Source: Odiellus spinosus (Eukaryota > Arthropoda > Arachnida > Opiliones > Phalangiidae). Taken from it: a stretch of DNA of 64,000 nt. Below are positions 12,296 to 23,935 of the stretch, one piece after another. Below the pieces are notes generated by a model. That model ran no database searches and had not been told where the DNA came from. It saw nothing but the letters and a program-made list of their open reading frames with translations. The stretch is from contig OY987228.1 in the NCBI GenBank assembly GCA_963920705.1, positions 3,409,056 to 3,473,055 on the forward strand, written 5' to 3'. The translations under genes and the position numbers were made by a program. How positions within the stretch are numbered: the stretch's first letter is position 1; every line of letters begins with the position of its first letter.

Positions 12296-14125
12296 ATGGC
12301 AGCCGGATTAGAAGAACTTAAAGTTTCAAACGCTTTAAGAGCATTTTGGGAGTTAGAGGCGATAGGAATAGAATCGAAACAAGATAGTATCCCAGAAGAC
12401 GAAGAAGTTTTAGCCAAATTCCAAGATGACGTAAAGTTTGACCAAAAACAAGGTCGCTATTTAGTTAAATTCCCATGGAACACTAATCGAGAGGCGTTAC
12501 CAGACAATCTAACAGTAGCTACGAAGCGAATGAACGGACTAATTAGAAGGTTTAAACATGATCCAGAGCTTTACGAATCCTACAAAGGAGTAATAACCGA
12601 GCAGCTAGAATTAGGAATAGCGGAGGAAATCCCTGAAAATGAAAAAACAAGCAGGTTAGGAACATACTATCTGCCGCACCAAGCGGTGAAACGAGAGAGT
12701 AGTTCTACAACCAAAATTCGCGTGGTTTTCGACGCGTCGTCCCACGTTAGCGAGGCGCCGTCACTAAACGATTGTTTGGCTAGTGGACCCAATCTTAATC
12801 CAGACTTATTATTACTGCTCTTGAGATTTCGAAAACACCGTATAGCCATCTGTGCTGATATAGAAAAGGCATTTCTACAAGTTGGCCTAGCAGCAGAAGA
12901 TAAAGATACAGTAAGATTCCTTTGGACAAAAGAGAAAAATGGAAAAATAGAAGAAAATAATTTCAAAATCCTACGCATGGCACGCGTACCGTTTGGCGTG
13001 ATCTCGAGTCCATATTTGCTGGCTGCGACTATAAAACATCATTTAGAAAATTACGTCGATTCGGATTTTGAGACCGTCAAATCATTAAAAGAAGATTTAT
13101 ACGTAGACGATTTTTTGGGAGGTTCTAGAAGCCCCGAAGAGGCGTATAAATTATCGAAAAGGGCTTCCGAAATACTAAGTGAGGCAAAAATGCATCTCAG
13201 GAAGTGGCAAACCAACTCAGCGGAACTAAGAAAGATGTGGGGGAAGGAAGCGGAAAATCCAAATGTCAACGTCAAATTCGAAATTGAAGAAACAAAAAGT
13301 CAAAAAATCTTGGGATTATTATGGAATCCCCAATCAGATAGCTTCTCATTTGATCTTTCGAATCTGATTAGCCTTTTAAAAGATATCAAAGCCACGAAGC
13401 GCTGCGTCCTTAGCGCCGTTTCGCAAATTTTTGATCCCGTTGGAATATTGGCGCCCTTTACAATAAGGGCTAAATTCATTTTTCAAGCTCTATGGGAACG
13501 TGGATTTAAATGGGACGAAGAATTACCAGAAGAAATTGGCAATGAATTTAAAGCGTGGTGCTCAGAAATGACACAATTAAAAAATATAAAGTTAAGAAGA
13601 TGCTACTTCGAAGGAAACCAGAAAATCATTAAGAAAGAAATACATTGCTTCTGCGACGCATCCACTAAGGCGTACGCGGCAACAGTTTATTTGCGTTACG
13701 AATTGGAAGATAAAACAATAGGAGTCTCTTTAATCACGTCAAAAGCGAGGGTGGCGCCCTTAAAAAAGTTAACCTTGCCGCGCCTCGAGCTAATGGGCTG
13801 TTTACTCGGGGCAAGATTAGTTAAAAACGTAGAAACGTTATTCGAATCGGAAAAATTAGAAAAATACATGTGGTCGGATTCAACCATAGCGCTTCATTGG
13901 GTCAAGGGATCCACCAAAACATGGAAGCCCTTCGTAGAAAATAGGGCGATGGAAATTCAATCCCTTTCCGACCCGCAAAACTGGTTTCACTGTCCGGGTG
14001 TCCAAAACCCCGCGGACGTACCGACGAGAGGAGCGAAAGCCGACGACCTGGCTAAAAACGAGTTATGGTGGGAGGGGCCGCTTGGCTTAAAAAGGACAAG
14101 TCTACTTGGCCCATGGAGAACTTAA
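12296..14125 (+). pseudogene. BEL/Pao reverse transcriptase and RNase H
   Basis: The open frame of 609 codons begins inside the polyprotein; its ATG is not a natural start. LRAFWELEAIGI-like sequence near the beginning marks the BEL RT upstream region. The palm carries the F-[DE]-A-S and ADIEKAFLQ block (12740-12890) and the catalytic YVDDFLGG (13099-13122). RNase H follows, with FCDAS (about 13650), PRLELMG (13779-13799) and WSDS (13870-13881). The reading changes frame between 14065 and 14125, where the integrase frame begins. RT and RNase H would copy the RNA into DNA in the particle. Confidence 0.9.
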
Positions 14126-15741
14126 AAATAACAGAGTTCTCGGAAATAGAAGAAGAAAAAAGAAAAACTATTCTAGTAGTAATAAAAAAGGAATCAACAG
14201 GAATTAATCAAATTATGGATTTAAACAAATGGAGTAAAATGGACAAGGTATTTAGAATTACGGCCTATGTTTATAGAGTTATAGACTACGCCAGAAAAAA
14301 TAAGAAGATAGGACCAGTAACAGCGGAAGAGATGAATAGGGCGGAAAATAAATGGATTCAATGTATTCAAAAGGAAGAGTACAAGGAAGAGCTAATAGCG
14401 CTGAAAAACAAAGTAGAAATTAAACGGTCATCAAAAATAGCAGAATTTAAACCCATTTTAAATCAAGAAAATCTAATTTGCGTAGGAGGCAGATTAACCG
14501 AAGCAGATTTGCCTTTCGAAATCAAACATCCGGTTCTCCTCAACAAAGAAACTAGACTAGCGAAATTAATAATGGATCGTTGTCACGAAGAAATTAGTCA
14601 CGGTGGAGTCCAGAGCACTCTAACTCAATCCAGAGAAAAATACTGGATAACATCCGGAAGACAATTAGCGCGAAAATCAGTGAAGGGATGTTTCAAATGT
14701 CGAAGAATTGCGGCAGGAACGGGACCAGGGGACGCCGAAACGGCACCCCTGCCTAAAGATAGAATAGAAAAAGCAGAAAGCTTCGAGGTGGTCGGCATAG
14801 ATTACGCCGGTCCCCTACATGTCAAAATAGGTGATACCACAGAAAAGGCTTATATTTGTTTATTTACGTGCGCTGTGACGAGGGCCGTGCATTTGGAGCT
14901 AGTTACCTCTCTGACCAGCCACGATTTCCTATTAGCATTAAATAGGATGATTTCAAGAAGGGGTATTCCGAGAAAAATATACACCGATAATGCAAAAACC
15001 TTTCATCGAGCCAATAAGGATTTGGAGAAAATGTGGAATAGTTTAAAGAGCGATGAAGTTTTAAATTTTTACGGTAGAAGAGGCATCACGTGGCATTTTA
15101 TTGTGGAAAGGGCCGCCTGGTACGGCGGCTGGTGGGAAATTATGGTGAAAAGTGCGAAATTAATTTTGAAGAAAGTATTAGGGCGGGCTTTGCTAAATTA
15201 CGTAGAAATGGAAACCGCATTGTTGCAAGCGGAAGCCGCGATTAATTCTAGACCCTTAACCTACGTTAGCAGTGAGTCAAACGATCCAGAACCACTAACA
15301 CCCGCACATTTTCTAATAGGCAAACGCTTAACTAGTTTACCTTCACATTCCACAAAAAATATTACGGCACCCAAAACGCAGGTCGAATTGACCAAAAGGC
15401 AAAAATATCGAAACGCTCTTATGGATAGATTTTGGATAAAATGGAAAGATGAATATTTATTGGCGCTTCGGTCGGCGCATAAAGTTAAACTTGCAAAAAC
15501 TAATACAAAAATTCAAAATGGAGATGTCATGATGATTCATGAGGACAAAACTCCTAAACATTTATGGAAATTAGGAGTAGTGACGGATATATTTGAGGGG
15601 CGGGATGGAAAAATAAGGTCTTGCATGATTAGAACGGCTAATGGGAATATTCTTAGAAGACCCATTCAACTTTTGTATCCCCTAGAAATAGACGCGATTT
15701 CAATAAATGAAAATACCACTGTAAAAACAAACGACCCATAA
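14065..15741 (+). pseudogene. BEL/Pao integrase with C-terminal DUF5641-type domain
   Basis: The 558-codon frame overlaps the end of the RT frame by 61 bases in another phase, so one frame change separates them. An HHCC zinc region is visible (CHEEISHGG at 14582-14608; CFKCRR near 14690). The catalytic core has Asp in GIDYAGP (about 14799), Asp in YTDNAKTF (about 14980) and Glu in VERAAW (about 15103). A domain after 15380 with DRFWIKWKDEYL matches the C-terminal domain of BEL integrases. The stop TAA at 15739 precedes a poly-A stretch and the 3' LTR. The integrase itself looks intact and lacks only a continuous upstream frame. Confidence 0.92.
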
Positions 15742-15864
15742 AGGGTAAATGAAATGTAAAAAAAAAAAAAAAAAAAATAATAATAATTATAATCTGTGTG
15801 TAATTAATGTTTTGTATTTAAGAAAATAACCTTTAGGAAATACTTATCGTATTTCGGGGCCCAG

Positions 15865-16560
15865 TGTAAAATAACTGATAAAAAAAATATATATGTAAAT
15901 TAATTCTAACTTACTGGCGACCCCCAAAAATTACAATAATTTAAGATTACACTTTCCCTTTACTATTAACTCTTTTCGTCTCTCTTGACAAAATGTATGT
16001 ATAGCAACGAACAGAAAAACCCGAGAGATAGAGCGAGTGTAGGCTAGTTAGGCCGAACTCATGAAAAACCCCGAGAGGCCCTGGGAAGTTATGGTGACCC
16101 GGTGGTCTTCTTTCCCCGGACTGTCCGGCGCCGAACATCCTCTCTCTCTCTCTCTCTCTCTTTCTTTCAAAAAAGAGTTTCTTTCTTTAATTCCTTTAAA
16201 ATTGTTCCTATTTCCGTTGTAAGCCAAGCCTAGGTTTACCCCGAGAGGGGGGCGAGAAATCGTACCCTTCGACGGATTTAACATTGTCAAAAATCGACAG
16301 ATTTCTCTAGAAGCCCAAGTAAAAGGGTAATAATTTCGAGCTCTACCAAACAGAGCAAAAATAATAAAGTTATGTTTGTAATTTAAATAAGTTTCAAACT
16401 GATTTCTCGGACTTAGCCGAATTAGTTAAATAGCGATAATAGCGAACCAACCAATAAAAACAACTGCTGATTTTTCAGTCGGTCAGTAGTTGAACCTGAA
16501 GCTCTCCCAATTAATAAAATAAACAATTAGTGAAAAACAACAAAAGGATGAAAAACTACA
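15865..16560 (+). repeat. 3' LTR of the BEL/Pao element
   Basis: This 696-bp LTR is nearly identical to the one at 5212-5895; the 12-base length gain comes from a longer CT run and an extra CTTT. A G-rich stretch just before it (15855-15860) may be the polypurine tract. CTCAT follows at 16561. Confidence 0.93.
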
Positions 16561-17660
16561 CTCATGGTTAAACAAAGATTTCAATAATGAAAGATTGATA
16601 AGGTATATGAAGTAATAGAGAGAAAGGTGGCTGAATGGGTTACGAAAAGTTAAAACATAAACCTAGCCGAACTTTTTTAAGTGGTTCTAAATTGATGAAC
16701 AAAAATTTAATTTATTAAACAATAGATAAGCTATTTTTAATGGTATTTTTTATCGATAACTGAAAATTACATTCAATGGGTTCTTCTACTCGGGTAACCC
16801 TCTTCAGCCCTTTAATTTTATTATATCATTATATTATTTAATTATATTATATCATGAGTATCCCATTAAATTCACAGTAATTAAAAAGTAGGCACGATTT
16901 TCTTATCATTTGGTTTTTTAACTTTAATAAATCTCTTCTCGGCCTATATAAACGAGATTTAAAGATTCGGTACTTATAGATGCGCTACTCCAATGGGTGG
17001 TTTACGTTAGCGATTAGAATTGTGGTGAGCCCTCTCACTTGCGCGGTGGTGTCGTCTTCGATTGTGTGGGCAATCGTTTCTCGCCTATATGAGGCCCTTT
17101 CTCACGATCTTTTGGGTAGAGTACTCGAATAAACTGAGGCGATTGAATTTAAATCGCATTACTTAGAAATGTGGCTTATTTATCTATTATGTCTCTGTAA
17201 GAACATTACACAATGTCCAAAAGTTTATAGAAATGTGACCGTTTAATATCAGTTTGAGTTGGTATTACACGCTAAGCTGTTTTCCATATATCATTTAGTC
17301 CAAAAATCAAAGGGATAACGGGCAGTATACCTTGTTGCAAACTTGGGGTGGATTGAAGAATCTAAATAAAGGTACGTTTGCACGGGCATCCAAGATAGAA
17401 ACGACATAAGATTTAAAGCTGAGGCGGATTGATACAAAATGTTACACCTCTTAAGAAAAATTATAGTCGTGAAAACTCTCCTTGGACGGAAGTACAGTAG
17501 GTTTCCCGTGTTTAAAAACCAACAATTTTGAATAAACAAGATGGTCAAGCCCATAGGAATAGCTAGACCCATGACATTGTAAAAGAGGCTGAAAAGAAGT
17601 GTGCTTTAGCAGGGGCTTGTTATGCATGCATAAACCTCTTTGAACAATTTGAATGGCGTT
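16561..17660 (+). mobile_element. Element A, outer copy, right part
   Basis: After the BEL element the ~250-bp repeat resumes: 16565-16735 resembles 4980-5150. Sequence at 17225-17400 matches 4735-4905 directly and 10830-10970 inverted, and 17417-17480 matches 10050-10140 inverted. So this is the continuation of the element that the BEL entered, or an adjoining copy. The middle (16740-17210) has no recognised gene. No second hairpin end is found before the minisatellite. Confidence 0.6.
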
Positions 17661-17693
17661 TCGAGATTCCTTTAAACACGAAGTTGCGTAAAG

Positions 17694-18190
17694 TTTTTCA
17701 AATCATGTTTTTCAAATCATGTTTTTCAAATCATGTTTTTCAAATCATGTTTTTCAAATCATGTTTTTCAAATCATGTTTTTCAAATCATGTTTTTCAAA
17801 TCATGTTTTTCAAATCATGTTTTTCAAATCATGTTTTTCAAATCATGTTTTTCAAATCATGTTTTTCAAATCATGTTTTTCAAATCATGTTTTTCAAATC
17901 ATGTTTTTCAAATCATGTTTTTCAAATCATGTTTTTCAAATCATGTTTTTCAAATCATGTTTTTCAAATCATGTTTTTCAAATCATGTTTTTCAAATCAT
18001 GTTTTTCAAATCATGTTTTTCAAATCATGTTTTTCAAATCATGTTTTTCAAATCATGTTTTTCAAATCATGTTTTTCAAATCATGTTTTTCAAATCATGT
18101 TTTTCAAATCATGTTTTTCAAATCATGTTTTTCAAATCATGTTTTTCAAATCATGTTTTTCAAATCATGTTTTTCAAATCATGTTTTTCA
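17694..18190 (+). repeat. 14-bp minisatellite, about 35 copies
   Basis: The unit TTTTTCAAATCATG repeats about 35 times with almost no variation. Fourteen is not a multiple of three, so all + frames stay open across it, which explains three overlapping long open frames with an identical heptad-like pattern. These are not genes. Its homogeneity suggests recent slippage or unequal exchange. Confidence 0.95.
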
Positions 18191-18194
18191 ACTA

Positions 18195-18450
18195 GGTTAC
18201 CTGTGAACGCGTCTTCATATCTAATCTTTATTAATTTATCTTCGATACCCGTATGAATGCGTCTTTATATCTAATCTTTATTAATTTATCTTGGATACCC
18301 GTGTGAACGCGTTTATATCTAGTCCTTTTTAATTTATCTGGATACCCGTGTGAAAGCGGCTTTATATCTAATCTTTATTAATTTATCCGGTATTAAAATT
18401 AATTAATATTAATTTATACGGTATTAATATACCCGTGTGTACGCGGCTTT
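18195..18450 (+). repeat. Imperfect ~57-bp tandem repeat, about 5 copies
   Basis: Units carry GATACCCGTGTGAACGCG followed by TTTATATCTAATCTTTATTAATTTATC, and decay to the right. The unit resembles the element A sequence near 10760-10860, so it may derive from that family. Confidence 0.75.
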
Positions 18451-18473
18451 ATATCTAATCTTAATATAAGGCC

Positions 18474-18640
18474 GGGATGTCCGCCAGTATGAGGTTGAAT
18501 AGAAGAGGGCTGACACAGCTTCCATGGGGGACCCCGCGGGTCACCGGGAGGAGGCGCCCCATGATGGTGCCGTTGACCCGTGTCGTGACCGTGCGACCCG
18601 AGAGGAAGCTTGCAATTCAATTCAGGAGAGAGAGAGAGCC
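18474..18640 (-). pseudogene. Fragment of a Jockey/CR1-type non-LTR reverse transcriptase
   Basis: On the minus strand the frame reads TRGVPHGSCVSPLLFNLILA followed by DI. This is the GVPQGS-x-LSP-LLFN-x-ADIP block that precedes the catalytic YADD of Jockey/CR1-like enzymes. The YADD itself lies beyond the break. The fragment is GC-richer than its surroundings and short, so it is a dead remnant. Confidence 0.75.
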
Positions 18641-18887
18641 GTGGGCGCCCAGAGACTCCCAGAGAGCGCAGCTCTTGGAGGAGAACCGTTTTTTTTTTCA
18701 CTATTAGGTTTTGCGACCGAGTTTAGAGGGCGCTGAAGCTTTTGTCGTCTGCTAAGGTATTGATCTTTAGTTCTTTACTGAAGCCTAGGATTAACAAGAT
18801 GAGTAACAGAACCTGGCATTCTTAAGCGTCCTCTAACCGCAAACAGTGTGTGCAATAGTAGAAACTAACAAAAACAAAACAAAGAAG

Positions 18888-19070
18888 GAGATTACGAAAG
18901 TATTATAACAAAACTCATCACGTCATTCTTGGGCAAGATTTCTCAAGATCTTTTAGCCACAGCATCTTATCATTGTCAAGCTTACACTTGATCACTTATG
19001 CTCATGGAACTATATTTACGAGGGAATAGACCGGAATTAAAAAATCAACTTGGATTTCTACAAGTACGAA
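18888..19070 (+). pseudogene. ATR: Duplicated ATR exon (start of FAT domain) with stop codon
   Basis: The frame reads FLGKISQDLLATASYHCQAY and continues with a TGA where the second copy at 19430 has CGA (Arg). After the stop the sequence (MELYLRGNRPELKNQLGFLQ) matches the second copy. This is the block that opens the FAT domain of ATR/Mei-41. The duplication covers about 180 bases, with moderate divergence between copies. The copy cannot be translated through. Confidence 0.8.
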
Positions 19071-19315
19071 CCTCTACATGTACAAGCTCTTCTAATAATA
19101 ATTCAAATAGTTTTTAACCTAAATTATTTTGGTAAACGTAACCTTTAAAAATATCGTCTTCAATATCTGTTAGTACTGAAATCGTTTTACAAAATATGGC
19201 TAAATCAAAGAAAACTCCTAAAACCAAGATGACTAAAAGAACAGGTAAGGCAGTCATTGGTAGGCAGGGGAAAAGATCCGTTGTTTTGTCTTCGATTCCC
19301 ACAATCAAAAAAAAG

Positions 19316-19409
19316 TGCAATGAAAATAAGCTTAACGAACCTTTCAAAGTCTTTCAAATTGTAATCTATAGAGTCTTTTCTGTAGGTATTGCCCTAGTTC
19401 CGTGATTGT
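19316..19409 (+). repeat. 93-bp direct repeat, first copy
   Basis: The stretch from AATGAAAATAAGCTTAACG to GTGATTGTAAAGC is repeated exactly at 28735-28828. Here it lies just before the ATR FAT exon; there it lies just after the truncated ATR UME exon. It may mark a rearrangement breakpoint. Confidence 0.85.
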
Positions 19410-19429
19410 AAAGCCTAACATGCATCGCC

Positions 19430-22400
19430 CAATTTGTCATTCTTGGGCATGATTTCTCAAGATCTTTTAGCCACAGCATCTTATCATTGTCAAGCTTACA
19501 CTCGAGCACTTATGCACATAGAACTATATTTACGAGGGAATAGACGGGAAATACAAAATCAACTTGGATTTCTACAAGTACGAACCTCTACATGTACAAG
19601 CTTTTCTAATCGACCTTTCTATAGCGACCGTATTATTTTTTAGGGATTATACGTGGCACACGATGAACCCGATGGTGTAGTGGGTGTCTCTGCCATTCGA
19701 ACGAGAGAATCTTCTTTCAAAGAGCAAATTATGTAACATGAAATCAAAGGGCAACTAAACCAAGCTTTTGATTGTTACGAAAATGCTGTAGAGACAGAAC
19801 CCAATGATATTAGTCATCATCAAGGATTATTACGTTGCCTGATGGAGTTAGATAAAGCCAATACTTTTCTCAATTACGCTAGTGGACTTCTTCAAAATAA
19901 GCCCCCCGAATGGATATCCAAGATCAACCCCATTTGCGTCGAAGCTGCTTGGAAATTATCGCGGTGGGACAAATTATCAAGCTACCTCTCAATTGTAAGT
20001 AGAATTTGTTATATAAAATTGAAAAAACTTACTCTTTCCATTTTTACTAGGAGTCAAACTTGGACCAGTGGGGTGTTGGTGTCGGAAAATTTTTACTATG
20101 CGCTAAAGAGAAAGTATGCTATTAAAGGGATAATAGACTCTGGAAACAAGTTCAATCTAATCAGTTTAGACTTAAAATACGCGTAAAAATATCAAAACTT
20201 AAGTTTAAAATTAACTTGGCAGAGTCTAGTAGTATCTCTTTAAAGGGATAAGGAAGATGATGAAAGAGTTCTTTTTAATTTATTAATAAGTTGCTTAAAA
20301 AAACTAATTTTATTGATAAATTAATACTTTCCTCATCTTAATTATCCCTTTAAGTTTTATTTTCTTATTCTTTGATTGTTATACCAAAAAAATTGGTTTG
20401 TAGAATGGTGTAGAGTTCCTCAACAGTTTAAAAATAGTTCGAAACAGCATATCCGAACCTCTCTCCGCAGCTGCTATGGAGATAGAGGGATACCGAAGGG
20501 CTTATAACTACATGTGCAAGTAATATATACTGATACAATATAGTCATTGCGTTTAATTAAAAAAATGTTTTCTAGGCTTCATATGTTAACTGATATAGAA
20601 CGAAGTGTTAGGTTATTCGTCAATCTGAAGGATGCCAATGACTCTAGGAATTCTTCCATCTCAGTAAATGACGCTGATAAGCTTTTGGAAGAATGGAAAA
20701 TACGCCGGGAGTTGGTGCAATCGTCCATGAGGTTCCAAGAACCCATCATTAATCTTCAAAGAGTGTTATTCACCTTGATCTCAAACGAAAGACCAGAATT
20801 AGCCCCTCAAATGAAAGAAGAAATGAGTCATTGTTGGATTTTAAGCGCCAAACTAGCCAGGAAGTTAGTTTCTTTGCATATTCTAATTGAATTCCAGTAA
20901 TTCCTAAATTTTGAAGGAATGGGTATTAGCTAAGATCTTTTGGTCTGCTGGAAGCTAGTGCTCTAAAACTACCTTAAGTTTTTATTGAAAAGGCTAAGCT
21001 TCATTGGAAAATGGTAATGCTGTATTTTTTTACCTTATTAGAATTTTAGCCACACCTCCCCCACCAGTGGGTGTGGCTTCTTTTGATCATATCTTGTAAT
21101 TTAAATCCTTTAATACTTAAACAGGGTGATCAATTGCAAGCTATAAACATTCTAAGAAAAGGGATGGATGAACATTTCGCTGGTATGAGCCAAGCCCAAG
21201 CAAAGAGAGAGATCGTCAACAAAGAATCTTTTCTCTCATACGCTAAAGCAAAACTATTATTAACAAAGTACAGCGAAGAAGTCGCTGTCTTGGAAAGTAC
21301 CTCCTTGTACAAAATGTACCTTGACGTCGCTCAACTCACCCCCGATTGGGAAGAAGGTTATTTTCACTATGCCAAATATTTGGATCTATATCTTCAAACA
21401 GTAGATAGGCCCAATTCTAGAGGGTAAATTCTATGTTTGATTCTATTTTGTCTTGATTTTAAAGGGAGAATGAAGCCTGACAACGTGTAATTTCAATTGA
21501 TTTCTTATCGTTAAAGTAATGCACATTATTCATTACTAAAAAAAAACATCAAACATTAAAGGACCGTATCAGAGACTGAAAAGCAGACTGCTTAAGGTTG
21601 AAAATTGGACAGCCTCTTTTTAGGAGTTAAGTTTAAAAAAGTCACTGTGATATCACTTACCAATAAACTTTAATCTGGTTTTTAAGGTAATACAGTGAAG
21701 TTTTTCAAAAGATCCGTCGAGTCCCTTTAAGCTAGAAATAAATTCACTCGGAAAGTGTTGTAGAAATCACTGGTTCAATGGCTTCATTCTCCATTAAAAA
21801 ACAGTCCAGAATTTTTTGGGTTTCTTATTTTTCCTTTCATAAATCAGGGATTTTATAAAAGATATTATTTCTGGCTATGAAAAATCTTTAAAAAATGGTT
21901 GCAAGCATCTTTTCCATTCCATGCCTCGTATGTTGGCTCTTTGGCTCGAATTAGGAACCCAAGTAGTTGATCTTCAAAAATCAAAGTCACCTTTAAATTT
22001 AATGGAGTTTCTGTGTCTACTGCAAATCATAACTTCTGTAAGATTAATTTTAAATTTCTTTGTAAAGTAAAAATTTATATTTTGAAATTGTTTATAGCGC
22101 ATTCTGGATTTTCTTAAGACACTCCCTCCTTACGTGTTCTTGGTTGCGTTTCCTCAACTGATCTCCCGAATTTGCCATTCGCACCCTGATGTTTCCAACG
22201 CTTTACAAGTATCTATGGACTGTATTTAAAGGGAGCCTGATGGCAATATTAGAAGTTCTATTTTGTTGATAAATTAGTAATTAAAATTATACAGAAATTA
22301 AGGATTAAAGCCATCGCAAGAGGGGGCTGGGATCCCTATTTTTTTCTCTATGCACCGGGGCCCTTATCCAACTAGCTTCAGCACTGTACTTGTTGAGGTT

Positions 22401-23186
22401 CCCTTTAATTTTGTTCGGAATTACATCGTTTTTTAATCACTGGTTACAAATCCTAGATAATAATTTCCCATCTGTTATCGATATATCCTCAACGAGCCAT
22501 GTGGATGATGATTGCAGTCTCCAAGTCATCCTACGAAGTCAGAGTTGACCGTGGTCAGGAAATGTTTTCTAAGGCTAGAAATCTTAAGCCAGGGCTTGAA
22601 AAATTTATAAACGATTGTATCTACCTAGCGGACAAACTGTTAGAGCTCTCAAACAAACAAGTCAAAGAAAATAAGGTTTTCAGCATCAATTCGTACCTTA
22701 AATCCTTGCCGATGCTCATAGAAGACAGGTATAAATCAAAAACGCGTTTGATATAAACTGGAAACTGATTTAATTTCAATATCTCTGGACAATTTTAGAA
22801 AAATGAGCAAGATTATATTGCCACTGCAATCAATGATGAGTGTGACTTTACCTATTAGTCATGGAACTCAAAAAGATCACGATCCTTTCCCTCAGAATCT
22901 CATTTACATTGAACGATTTGAAGACTCGGTAAATAAAAAGCATTTCGAATGTACTTTGTTTTAAACTTACGCTGTGTTATCATCTTAGGTTGAGATTTTG
23001 GCTTCGCTTCAAAAACCAAAAAATATAACAATAAGAGGAAGAGATGGCAAAAAATACCCCATGATGTGTAAGCCAAAAAATGATTTAAGAAAAGACTTTA
23101 GACTTATGGAGTTCACTAATCTAGTCAATAGATACTTGAAGAAAGATTCTGACGCCAGAAGAAGACAATTGCGTAAAAGAACTTAC
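19430..23186 (+). pseudogene. ATR: ATR-like kinase gene, FAT domain to kinase N-lobe, with stops
   Basis: ATR is the PI3K-like kinase that senses single-stranded DNA and stalled forks. Exons with GT-AG borders read in ATR order: FAT start (19430-19580), EPDGVVGVSAIR and VEAAWKLSRWDKL (19646-19995), LSAAAMEIEGYRRAY (20404-20520), LHMLTDIERS to SAKLARK (20576-20855), DQLQAINILRKGMDE (21124-21426), SMPRMLALWLELG (21848-22034), FPQLISRICHSH (22098-22210), YPQRAMWMMIAVSKSSY (22457-22728), then the kinase N-lobe SLQKPKNITIRGRDGKKY and DLRKDFRLMEF (22796-22930, 22990-23186). TAA replaces a conserved codon at 19734-19736, and another TAA stands at 20975-20977. The catalytic loop and DFG-like motif are missing after 23186. 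A working ATR presumably lies elsewhere. Confidence 0.88.
20120..20355. mobile_element. Two adjoining small palindromic elements in an ATR intron
   Basis: TTAAAGGGATAA and its inverse border two neighbouring inverted-repeat units. In the first (20122-20243), AGACTCTGG pairs with the AGAGTCT block. In the second (20238-20355), GGGATAAGGAAGATGATGAAAG pairs with CTTTCCTCATCTTAATTATCCC. They look like MITEs of one family, sitting in the intron between 20090 and 20404. Confidence 0.6.
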
Positions 23187-23506
23187 GTAAGATTTAAACA
23201 GTTACTAGACTCTGAAAGAAAGTTATTTTTAAATTTTAATCCATTTAGAATATACTTTAAAATCGTATCAAAACTCTTCAAAGGTTTCACGTATCATTTC
23301 AAAGATAAACTTCTCTTTGGCATCGTTACTTGAGTTCTGAAATTTCTTCTAGGCTAATTTGGCCACTTTGATGATTAAACGCAAATTTTCCTGAAACCTT
23401 TGTTGCCAGTTTCGTTGATGTTTTTACTCGTATTATAACAGCTTAAAAAATTGCCTATTTTTTTCCAGAGTCTAGTAACCCTTTAGTAACTTAGTAGTAA
23501 ATTTTT

Positions 23507-23935
23507 AGAGGTGTGGTCTGGGGATATCGTCGCTACGTACGAAAACGACTCTGTCATTCTCGAAGCCAGTTTAGGCTTCCGAAATTTGACTGGCATAAAC
23601 AACTGGAGCGCCCATTTTATGGGGGTTGGACCTATGGGAACTCTAAAGTCGGTTTGTGTCAATTATTAATATATCTGAACCCTTTAACCAATAAATATAT
23701 TTCAGCTTGTCTTTGGCGCATACTTCCATCTTTATGAGACTGAAACAAGATCTTGAAACGGGTAGTAAGCCTAAACTTCTCGATTTGGAATTGGACAAGT
23801 TTGGATCGATGTTCAAGGCTTGGGAAGTTTAGATTTTCTTTTGGAAATAATCGTTAACTTGATAACGAATGCCTTAAAACACTCCATCGAAGCCAGTAGA
23901 ATTTCTTTGAAGTTAAACCGAGTCCTTAATTTAAA
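23507..23935 (+). pseudogene. Secreted lipid-binding-like gene (Grp7/JHBP/BPI type), copy 1, broken
   Basis: An exon (23507-23646) with an AG acceptor reads VWSGDIVATYENDSVILEAS, then FMGVGPMGTL, and is followed by a short GT-AG intron. The second exon (from 23704) starts LSLAHTSIF. Relative to the copy at 30430, this exon lacks ten bases near 23795, which shifts the frame, and about 54 bases near 23900. The alternating hydrophobic pattern and the C-terminal block in copy 2 resemble the Grp7-allergen/takeout (BPI-like) fold, which binds lipids in secreted proteins. That family call is an inference from pattern, not a firm match. Confidence 0.4.

Larger units (their letters stand above)
5212..16560 (+). 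mobile_element. BEL/Pao LTR retrotransposon, complete ends, coding region broken
   Basis: Two LTRs flank gag, protease, reverse transcriptase, RNase H and integrase in BEL/Pao order. The five bases CTCAT at 5207-5211 recur at 16561-16565, as expected for a target duplication. The insertion lies inside a ~250-bp repeat of element A. The LTRs differ by only about three substitutions plus a CT-repeat and a 4-base length change, so the insertion looks young. Even so, the coding region has several frame changes, one in-frame stop and a 4157-bp foreign insert. Either the element was copied as a defective member, or some of the frame changes are assembly errors. Confidence 0.93.

Noticed and set aside
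17684-18256. Three overlapping long open frames of repeated FFKSCFSNHVFQIM-type peptide
   Set aside because: They are the product of a 14-bp tandem repeat that has no stop in any + frame; no gene signals.
18414-18736. Several overlapping open frames around 18.4-18.7 kb
   Set aside because: Only the minus-strand frame with the GVP-x-GS...LLFN block matches a family; the others are shadows of this GC-rich remnant.
19196-19405. Lys/Thr-rich 69-codon open frame as a small basic protein
   Set aside because: It lies in the spacer between ATR exon copies and includes the 93-bp repeat; no motif or second support.
19430-23186. A working ATR gene
   Set aside because: In-frame stops at 19734 and 20975, and the kinase active site is absent after 23186.
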